Below are positions 23,833 to 36,064 of a stretch of DNA of 64,000 nt, piece by piece (position 1 is the first letter of the stretch; every line of letters begins with the position of its first letter). The position numbers were made by a program, and so were the translations under genes. This DNA comes from Mantamonas sphyraenae (Eukaryota > CRuMs > Mantamonadidae), in NCBI GenBank assembly GCA_026936335.1, contig JAPMXV010000043.1, forward strand, positions 186,001 to 250,000. The letters are read 5' to 3'. Below the pieces are notes generated by a model. It did not search any database. It saw nothing but the letters and a program-made list of their open reading frames with translations, and was not told the DNA's origin.

Positions 23833-25629
23833 ATGACTTTCCGTGCTGCCGCCTTGTGCGTGCTGCTTCTTGCAAGCCTGTGCCAGGCTCACATCTGTGT
23901 GTTCTCCCCGCATCAGCGTGGTCCCATGAACATCAGCACCAGCGGCAACCCGACCTGCTTCCGCCACGGTCTCCCTTGCGGCGGCCAACCCGCAGGCGAC
24001 GTGGTCGCTACCGGTGTTGCCGGCCAGCCCTTCACCGTCAGCTGGCAGCAAAACTACAACCACTATAGCGTCGGCTACTCGGGCTACATGTCCGTCAGCT
24101 TGGCCTCTACGGGGCCCAACCCGCAGCCCTCCGACTTTGTGGAGCTCATCCGCATCTCCGACTTCAACGCCCATGCCCAGGACAACCAGCACAACTTTTC
24201 CGTCACTGTTGATTTGCCCGAACACGTCACGTGTGACCACTGCGTCGTCCAGGTCATCTATAATGCTCACAAACCGGGCGAGTCCCCCTTTGTTCAGTGC
24301 ACGGACATTGCCATCACCGCCCAGTCCTCCGACAACCATCAAGACGACGCATCCGACAGCTCCCATAATGTCGAACCATTGCCCTACGATCCAGAGAGCC
24401 CCCACGTGCGCTCCATGAACGCTCGCGTCTCACCTGACGCCGGCAAACTGCTGCGCAAGGCGTGGGAGCAAGAACGCGTGGATGGTCGCGTCAACTTTGC
24501 CTACGGCCTCCGTGTCGACCGAGACCGCGACATGTCCACCCTCGAGCAGATCGACGTCCACACTGGCCACACAAACACCATCATCACGTTCCCCCTCATC
24601 GTCAACGTCGTCGACGAGTACCGTGACCAAACCGACAACACCCCGTACATCGAGGACCAGCTCCTTGCTGTTCGCCAGACCTCGCCCACAAACCTCGTTC
24701 TTTACTCTACAGCCGCGTACAACGGTCTCGGTTCTGTCCCCACATACATGGTCTCTGTCAACGTCGCCGAGGCCAGCACCACCTCGGTACGTTGCTGTTC
24801 ACTTCCACGCAACCTCCCATGCCTCACAACCCGCGCCAACCCCTTCCTCCCCCCACCCCTATCCCTCTTTTCGATCGTGTCTAACTCCTCCTGCCCCCGC
24901 TTTCTTCCCCAGAACATGTACCAGATGAAAAACCTCCCCGCCCCGATCAACGCCCTCAACTGGGACCCCATCACCGACTCACTGCTCGCGCTGACCATCG
25001 TGCCCGTCGACAACATGCCCGGAAAGTACACCATTATCGTGTACCGCGTCTCTTTGCCCGAGGCTGGTCAGCAACAGTTCACCGAGCTCATCCGCACTGC
25101 GCCCGACGACACCTTTGTCAACCTGCAGTGGACCGAGTATAACCCGGTCACACAGACCTTCTACGTCCTCATGGGCGATGAGAACGCTGCCGAGTCCCTC
25201 CGCACCCGCCTCTACACCTTTGCCATCAACGCAACCAGCGCAGAGCTTGTGCACGAGGTCATCCCCGACTACAAGCAGTTCACCATTGCTGCCGTCCACT
25301 CTTACAACGGCAAGCTCTACGCCCTCAGCTACGGCCTCAACAGCCAGCCTGTCAACCAGCGCAACTGGACTCTCGTCACCATCGATCCCGTTTCCGGCGC
25401 CGTCGCAAAGAGCCGCTCAGTGCTTATGCCCGGCCTCGCAAAGCCCCATTATGGTGGAAACATCTTTGGTGGCCTCCAGCGCTCCTCGGGAACCCTCTAC
25501 TATGCCTTCCACGGGGCACAAAGCCACAACTCCATTTTCGTGGGTGTCAACGTCGAAACCGGCGCCATTGATTTCGGCGAACAGCTCGATCTCGACAACG
25601 TCCACAACCTGTGCATGTTCCAGCGTTGA
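23833..25629 (+). CDS. Secreted LPMO-like protein with N-terminal His and propeller-like C-terminus
   Basis: Two exons, 23833-24786 and 24913-25629; the intron has a GTACGT donor and a pyrimidine-rich CCCCAG acceptor. 556 residues. The signal peptide (ALCVLLLASLCQA) should be cut to leave HICVFSPHQRG, i.e. a histidine as mature residue 1, the hallmark of copper histidine-brace enzymes such as lytic polysaccharide monooxygenases. The next about 150 residues carry paired Cys, further His (NYNHYSVGY), and a closing VQVIYNAHKPGE/PFVQCTDI strand pair like the YxxN-P/YxCADI end of chitin-binding/LPMO folds. Residues about 240-556 form repeated beta strands suggesting a propeller, with no family recognised. 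Copper binding and polysaccharide oxidation are inferences. It could instead be a non-catalytic copper protein of the X325/BIM1 type. Confidence 0.75.
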   Translation: MTFRAAALCVLLLASLCQAHICVFSPHQRGPMNISTSGNPTCFRHGLPCGGQPAGDVVATGVAGQPFTVSWQQNYNHYSVGYSGYMSVSLASTGPNPQPSDFVELIRISDFNAHAQDNQHNFSVTVDLPEHVTCDHCVVQVIYNAHKPGESPFVQCTDIAITAQSSDNHQDDASDSSHNVEPLPYDPESPHVRSMNARVSPDAGKLLRKAWEQERVDGRVNFAYGLRVDRDRDMSTLEQIDVHTGHTNTIITFPLIVNVVDEYRDQTDNTPYIEDQLLAVRQTSPTNLVLYSTAAYNGLGSVPTYMVSVNVAEASTTSVRCCSLPRNLPCLTTRANPFLPPPLSLFSIVSNSSCPRFLPQNMYQMKNLPAPINALNWDPITDSLLALTIVPVDNMPGKYTIIVYRVSLPEAGQQQFTELIRTAPDDTFVNLQWTEYNPVTQTFYVLMGDENAAESLRTRLYTFAINATSAELVHEVIPDYKQFTIAAVHSYNGKLYALSYGLNSQPVNQRNWTLVTIDPVSGAVAKSRSVLMPGLAKPHYGGNIFGGLQRSSGTLYYAFHGAQSHNSIFVGVNVETGAIDFGEQLDLDNVHNLCMFQR

Positions 25630-25815
25630 TCCGTTTTGGCCCGTTTCGCACCTGCAATGCAAGCACATTCCCTGCTTCACCTCGACACTCCCTCCCAATC
25701 TCCGCCAATCTTTCTCCCACGTTTTGTTCGCGGCCAGCATCCACCCGGTTGCCGTGCGCGCACTCAACACCCCCCCTTTTGCTTCCCACCCTCCCATACA
25801 CACGCATACGCACAC

Positions 25816-28800
25816 ATGTCGTCTGCAAACCCTCACTCGGACAAGTCTGCGTCCGGAGTGCCCTCGTCTTCGGACCGCCACTCCACCAGTCTCCTACCCT
25901 TTATGACCATCTCCACGCGTTCAAACAGCCACGACGACTACTACGACAGCAGCGACGACGAGTCTGATCTCATCCGCGATGAGGCCGCCCTTTTCCGAGA
26001 CGCTGCTTCGCTTCGTTCTCGCACAGACTCCCTCTCTTCCTCCTCGAGCTCCATGCTCTCTCTCGACTCCCCTGCCCTTTCCAATCGCTCTTCGTCCCGC
26101 TCCATCGGCCAAGGCAGCGTCGGCCGTCTCGCTGCCAAGTCTCCGCTCCCGTCCCATCGCTTTCGTGCCGGCGCCTCCTCCTCCTTTCGCCGTCGCGTCG
26201 GCAACGACGAGACTCTCGTCGAAGACGCCCCCATGATCCTCGAGGACCGTGTTCAGCCTTACATCCGCGACGGAGCTCAGGTCGACCTAGCTGCCTTGCG
26301 CCTTACCTTTAGGTGCGTTCGCACACTTGTGTTTGCCATTTCCCCTCCTCCCCATCCCGCCGCCACCCTCTCCACACCCAAAACGCCCCAAAGCACACAC
26401 GCCTGCCCACAGCCACAGCCCCACACTCTGCTCTCCAGCGACACCCTCTCCTCTTCCTACCGCACTCCTTCCTCCCTCCTCCGCTCACACGCCTTCAAAC
26501 CCCGCACGTCGCCAACCGCAGTTCTGGCAACGTCCGCCTCGAGGACATGTGGACCTCCTTTCGCAAAGCTCACTCGCAAGAGGTACGTTCATTGCGTGAC
26601 ACACCCTGTGCTCCATCCTGCGTATCCCTTCCATCCCCTGGGGCCAAGATGTCCACCCCTCTGGACGCCTTCTCAACCCTCTTTTTAGCTGACTCACCTG
26701 ACACACCTTTTCCCGCTCCTGTTCCCACCTTTACCATCCCCACTGGGCCCCACGCCCCTTCCCACCCGTCAACAGGGCCAGAATGCACGCTTTGCCAAGT
26801 TTGCAAACATGCTCGTCCTCTTTTGCGAAGACTACGACGCACAGGTGCGTTGCCCCACCAGCCTCCGTTTTCACCTTCTCTTCTCCGGCCCGCCTTCCTA
26901 ACATCCTGTTTCCCAATCCCACTCCCATCCCCAATCCGTGCATATATGTACTATGTCCAACACCCTGCAGAACGCCCAGGGCTCCAGCTCTATGCCAAAG
27001 AGCTCATCGAGCGGCAAAGGTCGCAAGTACTCCCTCCTCCGCAAGGGCACGCGTTTTGTCGGTGGCCTGGACAACCTCTCTGCATCTCGCTCTGCCTCGT
27101 ATGGCCACATGCACACACTTATGCCCGACCTCAAACCAGGTTCCACAGAGTGGTGCATCCTCGTCCTCCACCTCGTACGTCCCAATCCAATGTCACCATG
27201 TCACAACGCCACAAACCCACCACACGCACTTGCTCACACAACTCTCCCTATATTTTCCCGCAGCTCATTGGAGACCCCGAACCCTACCTCCTCGCAACTG
27301 TGCGTGATCCCACCACCATCCGCCACCCAAACCTCATCCCATTCCTTATTGAGCAGCTGCCCATCTTTGACCTCTCGGGCCAGGTCCTTGTCCTGTGGCA
27401 GCTCTACAACGTCATTGCCGCCTCTGTCGCAAATGTGGAAGCCTGCCACGAGGTCCATCTCATCGACACCCTCCTCGACTACATTCCGTCGTTCAAGCAT
27501 GAGATCTGTCAACGTACGTTTCCTGCCCAGCAACACTTCACTTCCCCCCCCCCCACCTCCGGCTACCCACCCACTCACCCACTTCCCCTTACCTCCTTTC
27601 TCCCAGTTATTGCCTTTGAAACCCTTGGCGTCCTGTGCTCTTTGCGCATCTCCAGACCCCTCTTTCGCACCATCACAGACTTTGTCATCAACCGCAACGA
27701 GCTCAACCCGTTCAGCTTGGCCCAAACGCAGAGTGTCTACCGCATGTTCCGCTCCATGATCCACACCACAGAGTGCCCCTGCATGTACCTCGACCTCATC
27801 CCTGAGGAGCCACAAGGCCGTGTCCTTGTCGTCGACACCTCTCCGACTCCTTCATCCTCGTCGACTCCGTCTTCCTCGTCCACCACTCCCGTGTGGCCTA
27901 TCATCAACACCGCCGCCACAAAAATGATGGATCTCGCCGATCCGGCAACGGCCTTTTCCCTCTTTGCCAATCTCTGTTTCGACAAGACCCAACGAGGCAC
28001 CGCCTGCACCCTGTACAAAATCGAAGGCCAGAACGGAGCACTCATGTCAGGCCAGCTTGTTTGGGAGGGCATGGATGCCATCCTTGAAGACGACCAGTTC
28101 ACTGTCGAGGATGAGCTCAACGACTACTTTGTCTTTTCCCACCTCGTCTGCTCCGTTCGCACTCAGGACGGCATGGAAACCATGTCCAAGCTCGTGTTTC
28201 CCGTCGTCGCAAACCAGTGGTTCTCCTGTGCCGTCTGCCACCACATCGAAAAGATGCAGTTCAGGTGCTACCGCAATGGTCAAGAGGTCCATCGTACACG
28301 CCTCATGTTCCCCACCTTTGAAGGACACGAACCTCTTACCACATGCCTCTTCCTCGAAGACTGCATCGGGCAGGTCGGCCTCATTGCTTGGTGGTCTGCT
28401 CCCCTCTCCTCTCCCGACGTGGCCACTGTCCACAAGCTTGCTCCTACCATTGGCACCTATGCCATCGACATCGATACCGTCTCCCAGCCCGCCTCCCTTG
28501 TCTCCAAGCCCTCCGACACCTCCGAATACGATCCGGCCACTTTTTGCCAGCGCATCGCTCACCTGCCCAACACGCAGTCCCTCCACATGTTCCTCCATCC
28601 CCTGTGCATCAAGCAGTACTCTCTGCGTGACTGCATCCACTCTGTCAACCTCAAGATCGGCCGCAAAACACTTGTCCGCAAGATTGCAAAGCTCGGCGCA
28701 ATCATCGAGGACCCTACTCATTTTGCCAAGCTCATGGACACCATCCTGGCCGTTGCCGTCTCCTCTACAAACGCATCATCCACACAATCCTTCTCTGTCG

Positions 28801-31800
28801 CCGTCATCTGCGACCTCTTTGAGATGATCAAGGAGCTACTCAGCACAGACAAGTACAACCAGACCATGGTCGACTGCCACACCTTTGGCATCCTCAACGC
28901 CTCCCTCATGAAAATGCCCAAACACCTCCTTGTAGGAGACGTCGTCGCAGAGGTCCGCTCCCTTCGCTTCCTTTGCTCTCACCCGAGCCTCTTTGTGCGC
29001 TACTTGCAAAACCTTCTCGTCAACTTTCGCCTGTGGATCAACGCCAGCATGGACGTCCAGCGCCAGCTCCTCAACTTTCTCATCGAGCTCTGCGACACCC
29101 AGCCAAGCCTCTTCCGCGAGCAGCTTGGCGTCCACCGCATGCTCAGCGTCCTTCGCGTTTTCTACTGGTACACCCAAGAGAGCGTCAGTGTCGTGCCCGT
29201 CACAAAGGTCCGTCCAAACTACCGTGAGCTCCACGAGCTGCGCAACCTCGTCCTCCAGATCATCTACGACATGATCACCTTTTCCTTCACCCCGGACGAC
29301 GTCCACGAGCTGCTCACCTTCCTCAACGACTGCGAAGACGACCGCCAGAAGGAGGACCTCCTCGAGCTCATGTTTGACCACCTCGACGAAACGCAGGTTC
29401 GTTTCCTGTGTGCGTACATCTGGGAGAGCGACACCATGGGCACTTTTCTCAGCCTCATCACAAGCAAGCGCACACAGCTCCGCTGGATGGCCATCCGTGC
29501 CCTCTGGCGCATCGTCACTATGCCGCCTGCGTCCATCAAACGCTCCGAGGCCAATCTGACCGGGCAGGCTGTGTGCTCCCTCATCGCACGCAATCTCGAC
29601 CAGCACGGTGTCGGCATGGAACATATCGACGTCGCACACGCCATTCTGTGCCTCGAGCACGACCAGCAGCCCCTCGTTGTACCATACCTCAACGGTATGG
29701 TCCAGCCCTTTCAGATGCACAACCCTTGGGCCTTGCGCCTGATCATGGCCATGCTTGCACGCGCCTCGCCCGTCGTCATGCGCTACGGCTTCTCCAAGCT
29801 CACCGAGGCCGTCCAGCTCAACCCGTCTGCAATGGTCGCTGTCCTCGACGACTGCTCCGAGTGGCAAATGATGTTCTTTGACTGCCTCCTCCACCTGCAA
29901 AACACAGAAGCCGCCTGGGCCGAGGCCGCCGAAGAGCGCTCCGTTAGCGCGGGCAAACAGCCGCAGCTCGCGTCAAGCACCGATCAACGTCGACAAACAA
30001 AGTCAAAGTACGTGCGCTACGACTTTGAGCTCGCCCGTAACGCTCTCGCCGACACCTTTGCCCTGCTGCACAGCCATGCAATCGTGGCCCACGACGGCCA
30101 CATTGTGCTGCGCCAGTCGCTCATCCTTCTCAAACTCTTTGCCACCATGCACGACCTGGACGTGCTCCCTTTGTATCATCTACTCTTTCTGCGCATCAAC
30201 GTCGCCCTTGCACACGAGTTTCGCACCATGTCGGAGGCACAGCGCAACAACCCTGTCACTGCCACGAATACGCTCGTCGCCCTCGCTGTACTCCACAATC
30301 AGCTCTTTGACGAGTCCACCACTGCCAACCCGGACGACAAGTACACCAAGATCCGACGCACAGAGGCCTTCCTATCCCTTCTCGAACCTGTGGCTCGCAC
30401 AGGCGTCCCCTCTGTGTACGGAAGCTCACGGCGCACCATGCGCATGACCGCACGCCGCTCCATGTTTCTCAACGCAGGCTCGTCCGTGACACCTGCCGAC
30501 CAGGGTTCCAAAGGAGTCGGCAACGCGCGGAAAGCCCTGCGCCAGGGCAGGGGTGCCTTCAAAGTGTCGGCCCAAGATCTCCAGCAGCTCAAAGCCATGA
30601 GCACCAGCCAGTTTACGCAGACTGTGCGCCTCATCAAGAATCCAGACCACGACTGGCCCATGGTCATCACATACTGTGCTCTTTTTGACCTCACGGGATA
30701 CCACCGGTGGACAAACCCGTCGTTGTCTCTGCCCACAGAGGTTGCCGACTTTGTGCCCGACGGCGCCACGCGCCTCGTCGTCAAGACCACACTGCACGCT
30801 ATCGAGCAGTGCACCGATGCACGCCAGATGCACTGGCTGGGTTCCATTCTCCAACGTGCAATCCAGTCTTATGTCGAGCACACCGGCCACGACATTGTCA
30901 AGAAACACCGCATCGCAACCACGTCCACCCGCACCTCGCGCATCTCTCGCGCCCCAACCATCAACATTTTTGGTGGCAAGAGCAGCAGCAATAGCAGCAG
31001 CAGCAGCAGTGGCGGCAGCGGTGCAAGTGGCGGCCACATTTCTGGCGCAGGTGGACGAGAGAGCGGAACAGGAGGTGCAGGAGGCGCGGGAGGAATTATC
31101 GGCTCAAACAGCGACGTTGGTGCAGCGGGGGCAATGCTGCATCTGCGTTGTCTGCAACCGGCGCAGGGTCAGGCGAAGCCTTTACCGTCGGCGTCAGCGC
31201 AAGCCCCACAGGCAGTGGACGCAGCTCAAACTTGATTCCAGTGAACACATTTAGATCGACAGGCTACCACGGGTATCCGGAAGACGTATCCAGGCTCAAG
31301 AACGTCTCGGTGCTGGATTCGGAAGAACGCGCCAGCATTGTGCTTCCCGAAGTGTTGCAGCCCGTGCTGTGCTTTCCTGTGCGCTTTTTGCAACAGCTGC
31401 TATCCAAGGATGGCCTGGACACCTCCCAATTCCATGTGCTCCTGCACATCTTGGACTCCGTGCTGCGCACGATCAACCCATTGCTGCACACAGTCAACCT
31501 CACCTACGAGTCGGGCACAGACGCAAAGTCGGTGCAGGCGAGCATCGACAAATGGATGCTCAGTGTGCCGGGCCATTTCCAAAAAGCCTGCCTCAAGTTT
31601 CAGAACGTGGACACCAAGTCGGCCAGCAAGCGCGACGCCGAGGAGCGGGAGGAGGTCAAAGCCCTGCTGGACCAGTTTGCAGAGAACCGCAAGAATGTGC
31701 TCGACATGGAAAAGGTTGTACAAAAGGCAGTGGTGGTCAGCAAACAGCCCGACAGCGCGCTTGTCGGGCGCGTATCCGAACAAGAAATCATTCTGGAGCA

Positions 31801-34800
31801 GCTGACAAAGTTGCGTCAGTCGCACCTGGGCACCTGCGTGGTGATCACTGGCGACACTGGCATCGGCAAGACATCGCTTGTCGAGACTTTGATCAATGTG
31901 GCGGACGCATCGCTTGTCCAGTCGTACTCGGCCACGTGCCAGCCTGCAACCATCGCGCACTCCCTGCGTCCCTGGCGCTTCATCCTCGAGGGAATCCTTG
32001 GCCTGCCCGACACCTACTTGGAGCCCAGTGCGTTTGAATCCATGCTCATGTCCCGGCTTGTGTCGCTTGCGTCCTCCCTGCAAATCGATATTGAAGAGCT
32101 GCACGATCTGGCGCCGCTGCTGGGCATGCTGTTTCCCAACCTAGAAATGCGCACGACGCGTGTGGTCGATTCCATGAGCGAGGAGGAGCAGGTTGATCAG
32201 CTGCTTACACTCGTCCTCGTGGTGCTTCGTGCAGCCACCGCGACCGAACCGTGCATCATTGTCCTCGAGGATGTCGAATGGATGGACGCTGCGAGCTGGG
32301 AGCTCTTCCGCTTTTTGCAGCTTAGACTGCACACCGTTATGTTTGTGCTCACCACCACCATCGACATGGCCATGATCAAGGCCCGAAACCTGCGCACTGC
32401 CAAGCAGAAGCAGCAAAAGCAACAGCAGCAGCAACAGCCACAGCAGCAGCAACAGCAACAGCAACTGCTCGGTTCAGAATCGCTCTTTCGTACCGGCTCG
32501 GCCGCCCGGCAGGCTGCGTCGCGGTCAAAAGTGCGCGAGTCCAGCGCAAGCCGAATTGCACGCAACCGCTCCGAACAAACCAACCAGCAGAGCGACAAGC
32601 GTATGTCGACACCTTGGGCCACCCCTGCATCGAGCAACGTGCCCACAGTGGTCGTTGACACAGTGGAAACGGGTGAGGATGCGGATGCGAACGAGAGCTC
32701 AACCCTCCAGGACGACGCAGATGCTCAAGAAGCGCAAGAGGATGAGGACATGGAAGCTGTGGCTGCTGCGCATCTCGCAGAGTTGCAGAATTCGGGCGTC
32801 TTCATTGCGCTGCACGATTTGCGCTTGGCCGATGTGGTCAAGGTCTTGTGCGAGCGTGCCCAATGCTCCACCGTCCAGGAAGACATTGTGGACTTTGTGA
32901 TGGAACACAGCCATGGGAACCCGCTGAAAGCCCTCATCATTTCCACATACATGCAGGAGAACGACCTGGTGCGTGTGGATAGCGACAAGCGCATGGTGAT
33001 GGTCCGCGAGAAAGACCTGCAGCAGGAAGGCATCCTGGAGCGAGCCATGGAAATGGTCACCAGCGTGCAACAGCTCACCGAGCGTTGTGCTTGGGTGGTC
33101 AAGACGGTGGCCATCAACGCAGACCGCTTGCCGCGCGACATGCTGATGGACATCATCGACGAAACCCATTTTGGCAAGGACGAACTGGCCCTCACTCAGG
33201 AGCAGCAGGAGGCTGTGCGTGCAGCCGCGGCAAAGAGCGAAGCCGAGGCCGAGCACATGCGCGTGGAGTACATCATTGCCAAACGCAACGAGCTCGTGCT
33301 GGCCGACTTGGACGAGCTGCAGGAACGCAATCTGATCGCAATCACCTCCGGAGATGCCGGCAGCAGCTCGGGCAAGGGCAAGGGCAAAGCCAGCCGTGAT
33401 GAGACAAACCGGGTCACGTTGGGAGGCAGTCCAAGTGCCAACCGGGAGTACATCGAACTCAAGTCGGGCCTGGTCGAGCAGGTGTGCCGCACCATGACCG
33501 ACCAAAAGTTTCGCCGCAAGACACACCGGCTGGTGTGCGAGTGGATCGAACAGTCCGAGGTGGACCTCGTTCCCTTTTACCGCTTCTTGGCCGAGAACTG
33601 GGAGCTGAGTGGCAACGTGCAAAACGCCGTGGACTACTATGAAAAGCTGGGAGAGAGTCACATGCAGGCCTTTGAGCAAAAGGAGGCCATCCAATGCTAC
33701 CAAAAGGCAGTCATGATGTACGTGGTACCGGAGGGCACAACCATGGCCTCGTCGCCCGAGGTGCAAATCCGTCGCGCGGGATGGTACCGTCGCCTGGCTG
33801 TGTGTTCGTTTGCCACTGGCGAGGTCAGCATGACCATGCTGTTTCTGGGGCGTGCCCTCCAGCTGCTGGAGCGCAAATTGCCCAAGATGCAGCAGGATAG
33901 CCTGGCCAACATTCTGAACCAGCTGGGCCAGCTGCCCGAAGGTGTGAACCGCGTGGCACGGAAGAAAACGTCGCGTTTTCTGTCGCGTGGCAATGCCAAA
34001 GATGGCGAGGTTGTGCTCAGTGACACCACGCGTGCAGTGGTGACCGAACTCGCGCTGGTGCTGGCCAAAGCCGCCGAAGTGTACCTGCAGGCGAACCAGC
34101 TGGTGACCGCCATGAATTGTGCCGTGCACGCCATCAACGCGGCCTCGGTGCTGTCGTCGCCCGTGAAGGACATCACTCTCGGCTGCTGCTACGCCATTCT
34201 CTGCGTGGGCAGCTCGCAAATCCCCGACCACAAGCTTGTGGTCGAATTCTTCGACAAGACACACCAAAACATGCGCTCTCTGGACAATCCGGCAGGCGAC
34301 ATGTTTGTGAACACGGTGACAAGTGTGCATTATGTGCTCAACCACGAATGGAACAAGGCCATCCAGCTGTGCAACTCGGCCAGCGCAGAGGCAAACGCAA
34401 AAATCAACGTACGGTACGCGGAGCAGAGCATGCACACATCGGCCTACATCTACCTGCTCGTGGGACGGTACAACCAAGCCGACGCAAAGTTTCTGCAGCT
34501 ACTCGAGAGCTCCCTCACGCGCAGAGACAGGCAAGCGCACACGTGGGGATTGGTAGGCCGGGCACACGCGCTGTTCTTCCTTGGCCAGCACGCAGACGCA
34601 ACGAAACTCATTGACGCCGCCATTTCCATGATGAAGCCCGATGACGACCTTGAGGACGCCACGGTGCAGCAGATGTCCCGCGGCAGCGGTCGCACAGCCG
34701 CAGGCTCGTCCTCGTCATCGTCCTCGTCCTCCTCCTCCTCGTCATCGTCCACAACCAACTCTGGCTCTCTGGGCCCAACTAGTTTCACGCGAGGCATCGC

Positions 34801-34864
34801 CTCGTACGGAGGACGTCTTATCTCCAGCAGCCCGGGCATCCTGTCCATGAACAGCGCCAACACA

Positions 34865-34899
<35 letters not shown>

Positions 34900-35782
34900 C
34901 TCATCGGGCAACACCGGCAGCAGTGACACATTGAGACGCATCAGCATGATGCAGCGTGCCGGGAGCTCGTCGGGTCGCAGCTCAGGAGTGTTTGGCCCCG
35001 GTGGGGGCTCGGGTGTGCGTCCTCGCAGCAGACAGGATAGCTTCAACACCATGCAACTGAAGGACGGCTTGTCTAATCATGCGTTCGGAGGCTCCTTTGT
35101 TGGCCGCCCCGGTGAGCTGCCCATGGCCGCATTTGTGTACCAGGATATGGTGGAGCTCATCAATGCGTACGCACTCAAGGCCAGGTTGATGCTGGATGTG
35201 CCCAGCAAGCAGCTGAAGCGAGTGGCGCCGCACGCTCTCGAGTACGTCGACCAAGCGTACCATTTGGTCGTCAACACCTCCCACCTTCACTACTTTGCCT
35301 TTTTCGGCTTGGCACACACCGTGCACTGCTACCTAAAGCTGTGGGAGGAGGCCAAACGCAGCCGCACCGTCGTGCGCGCCGCACCCGAGGAGCTGGAGAA
35401 AAAGGCCCGTGAGAGCATCAAGCAGCTCACCAGCTTCCTCGAGTGCTACGACTTTGCCGAACCACGCAAGCAGCTGTACAGCGGCTGGAAGAACCTGCTG
35501 GAAAACAGCAGCAACAAGGCCAAGAAGAAGTGGAACAAGGCACGCGACCAGGCCGACTCCTTGCTCATGCCCATCGAGACTGCAATCATCGACAAGTTCA
35601 TCGGTACCTATGAAGACGTGGTGTCGGACCGCAAGGTGCGCATCAAGCGCCTCAAATCCGCCCTTGCGGCCTTCAAGACCGCAGGGTCGCAGAAGGAGGC
35701 GGCCGCCGTCGAGGAGCTCCTGTCCAGCCTGGACACCAGTCAGGACTTTGCAGACATGCTTGACGAGGACTTTAACTTTTAG
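25816..35782 (+). CDS. BEACH-protein-like ARM/ConA region joined to STAND ATPase and TPR-like repeats, apparent frameshift
   Basis: Exons: 25816-26312, 26522-26582, 26776-26844, 26971-27174, 27264-27513, 27607-35782, with GTGCGT or GTACGT donors. Ser-rich N-terminus, then long armadillo-like helices. A ConA-like lectin segment is near 27900-28430 (NQWFSCAVCHHIEKM, CYRNGQEV), and helical repeats resemble the region before PH-BEACH in neurobeachin/LvsA proteins. The first frame ends at 31235. The second frame (offset +2) is open upstream of this and has no ATG until about 31555, so I place a shift near the G5 run at 31127-31131. It continues with an AAA_16/STAND NTPase (Walker A GDTGIGKTS, Walker B CIIVLEDVEWMD), as in adenylyl cyclase 10, a poly-Gln run, TPR-like helices and Ser-rich tracts. 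Joined length is about 3085 residues. No BEACH or cyclase domain is visible. If the frames are separate genes, the second lacks a clear start. Confidence 0.65.
34709..34905. repeat. Two poly-serine-coding trinucleotide tracts
   Basis: TCC/TCG/TCA runs (about 34709-34748) and AGC runs (about 34869-34900) encode two serine homopolymers inside the ATPase/TPR half of the fused gene. They are in frame, so they are protein low-complexity linkers rather than separate elements. Using both serine codon families argues that each tract expanded independently. Confidence 0.85.
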
Positions 35783-36064
35783 ATAGGGGTTGAGCAGAAG
35801 AGTGGTGCAGTGTGAGCTGCCAACGCATTGCATCCCAACAAAATCCAAAATGGTTCGCGCTCGCCCCTTGCACCCCCTCTCATTCCGCTGCCCCTCTTGC
35901 CTTGTTTGTGTTTCCATAGCTCACCCTGTATGCCCGTCGTGCTTCTCCCGTCTGTGTGCAGTCGATTACACGTAAGTGGTAGTTGTACATCCTCGCGAGG
36001 GATCGTTGTGGTGTGTTTTACGTTTCAGACGACTGACCTTACCCGTTTGGGCTCCGACCTGCAG
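35783..36064. other. 5' region of the SLC12 gene, exons unresolved
   Basis: This 282-bp stretch follows the ATPase/TPR stop. It has an ATG in good context at 35850 (AAAATGG), a donor-like GTAAGT at 35972 and several acceptor-like CAGs. An exon 35850-35971 would end in phase 2, which does not fit the following cotransporter exon, so I cannot assign the first exon with confidence. Confidence 0.4.

Noticed and set aside
23234-23875. A 213-codon minus-strand frame spanning the region between the coiled-coil and LPMO-like genes.
   Set aside because: Only its last part (23238-23344) is supported as an exon. The rest is low-complexity and overlaps the promoter and start of the LPMO-like gene.
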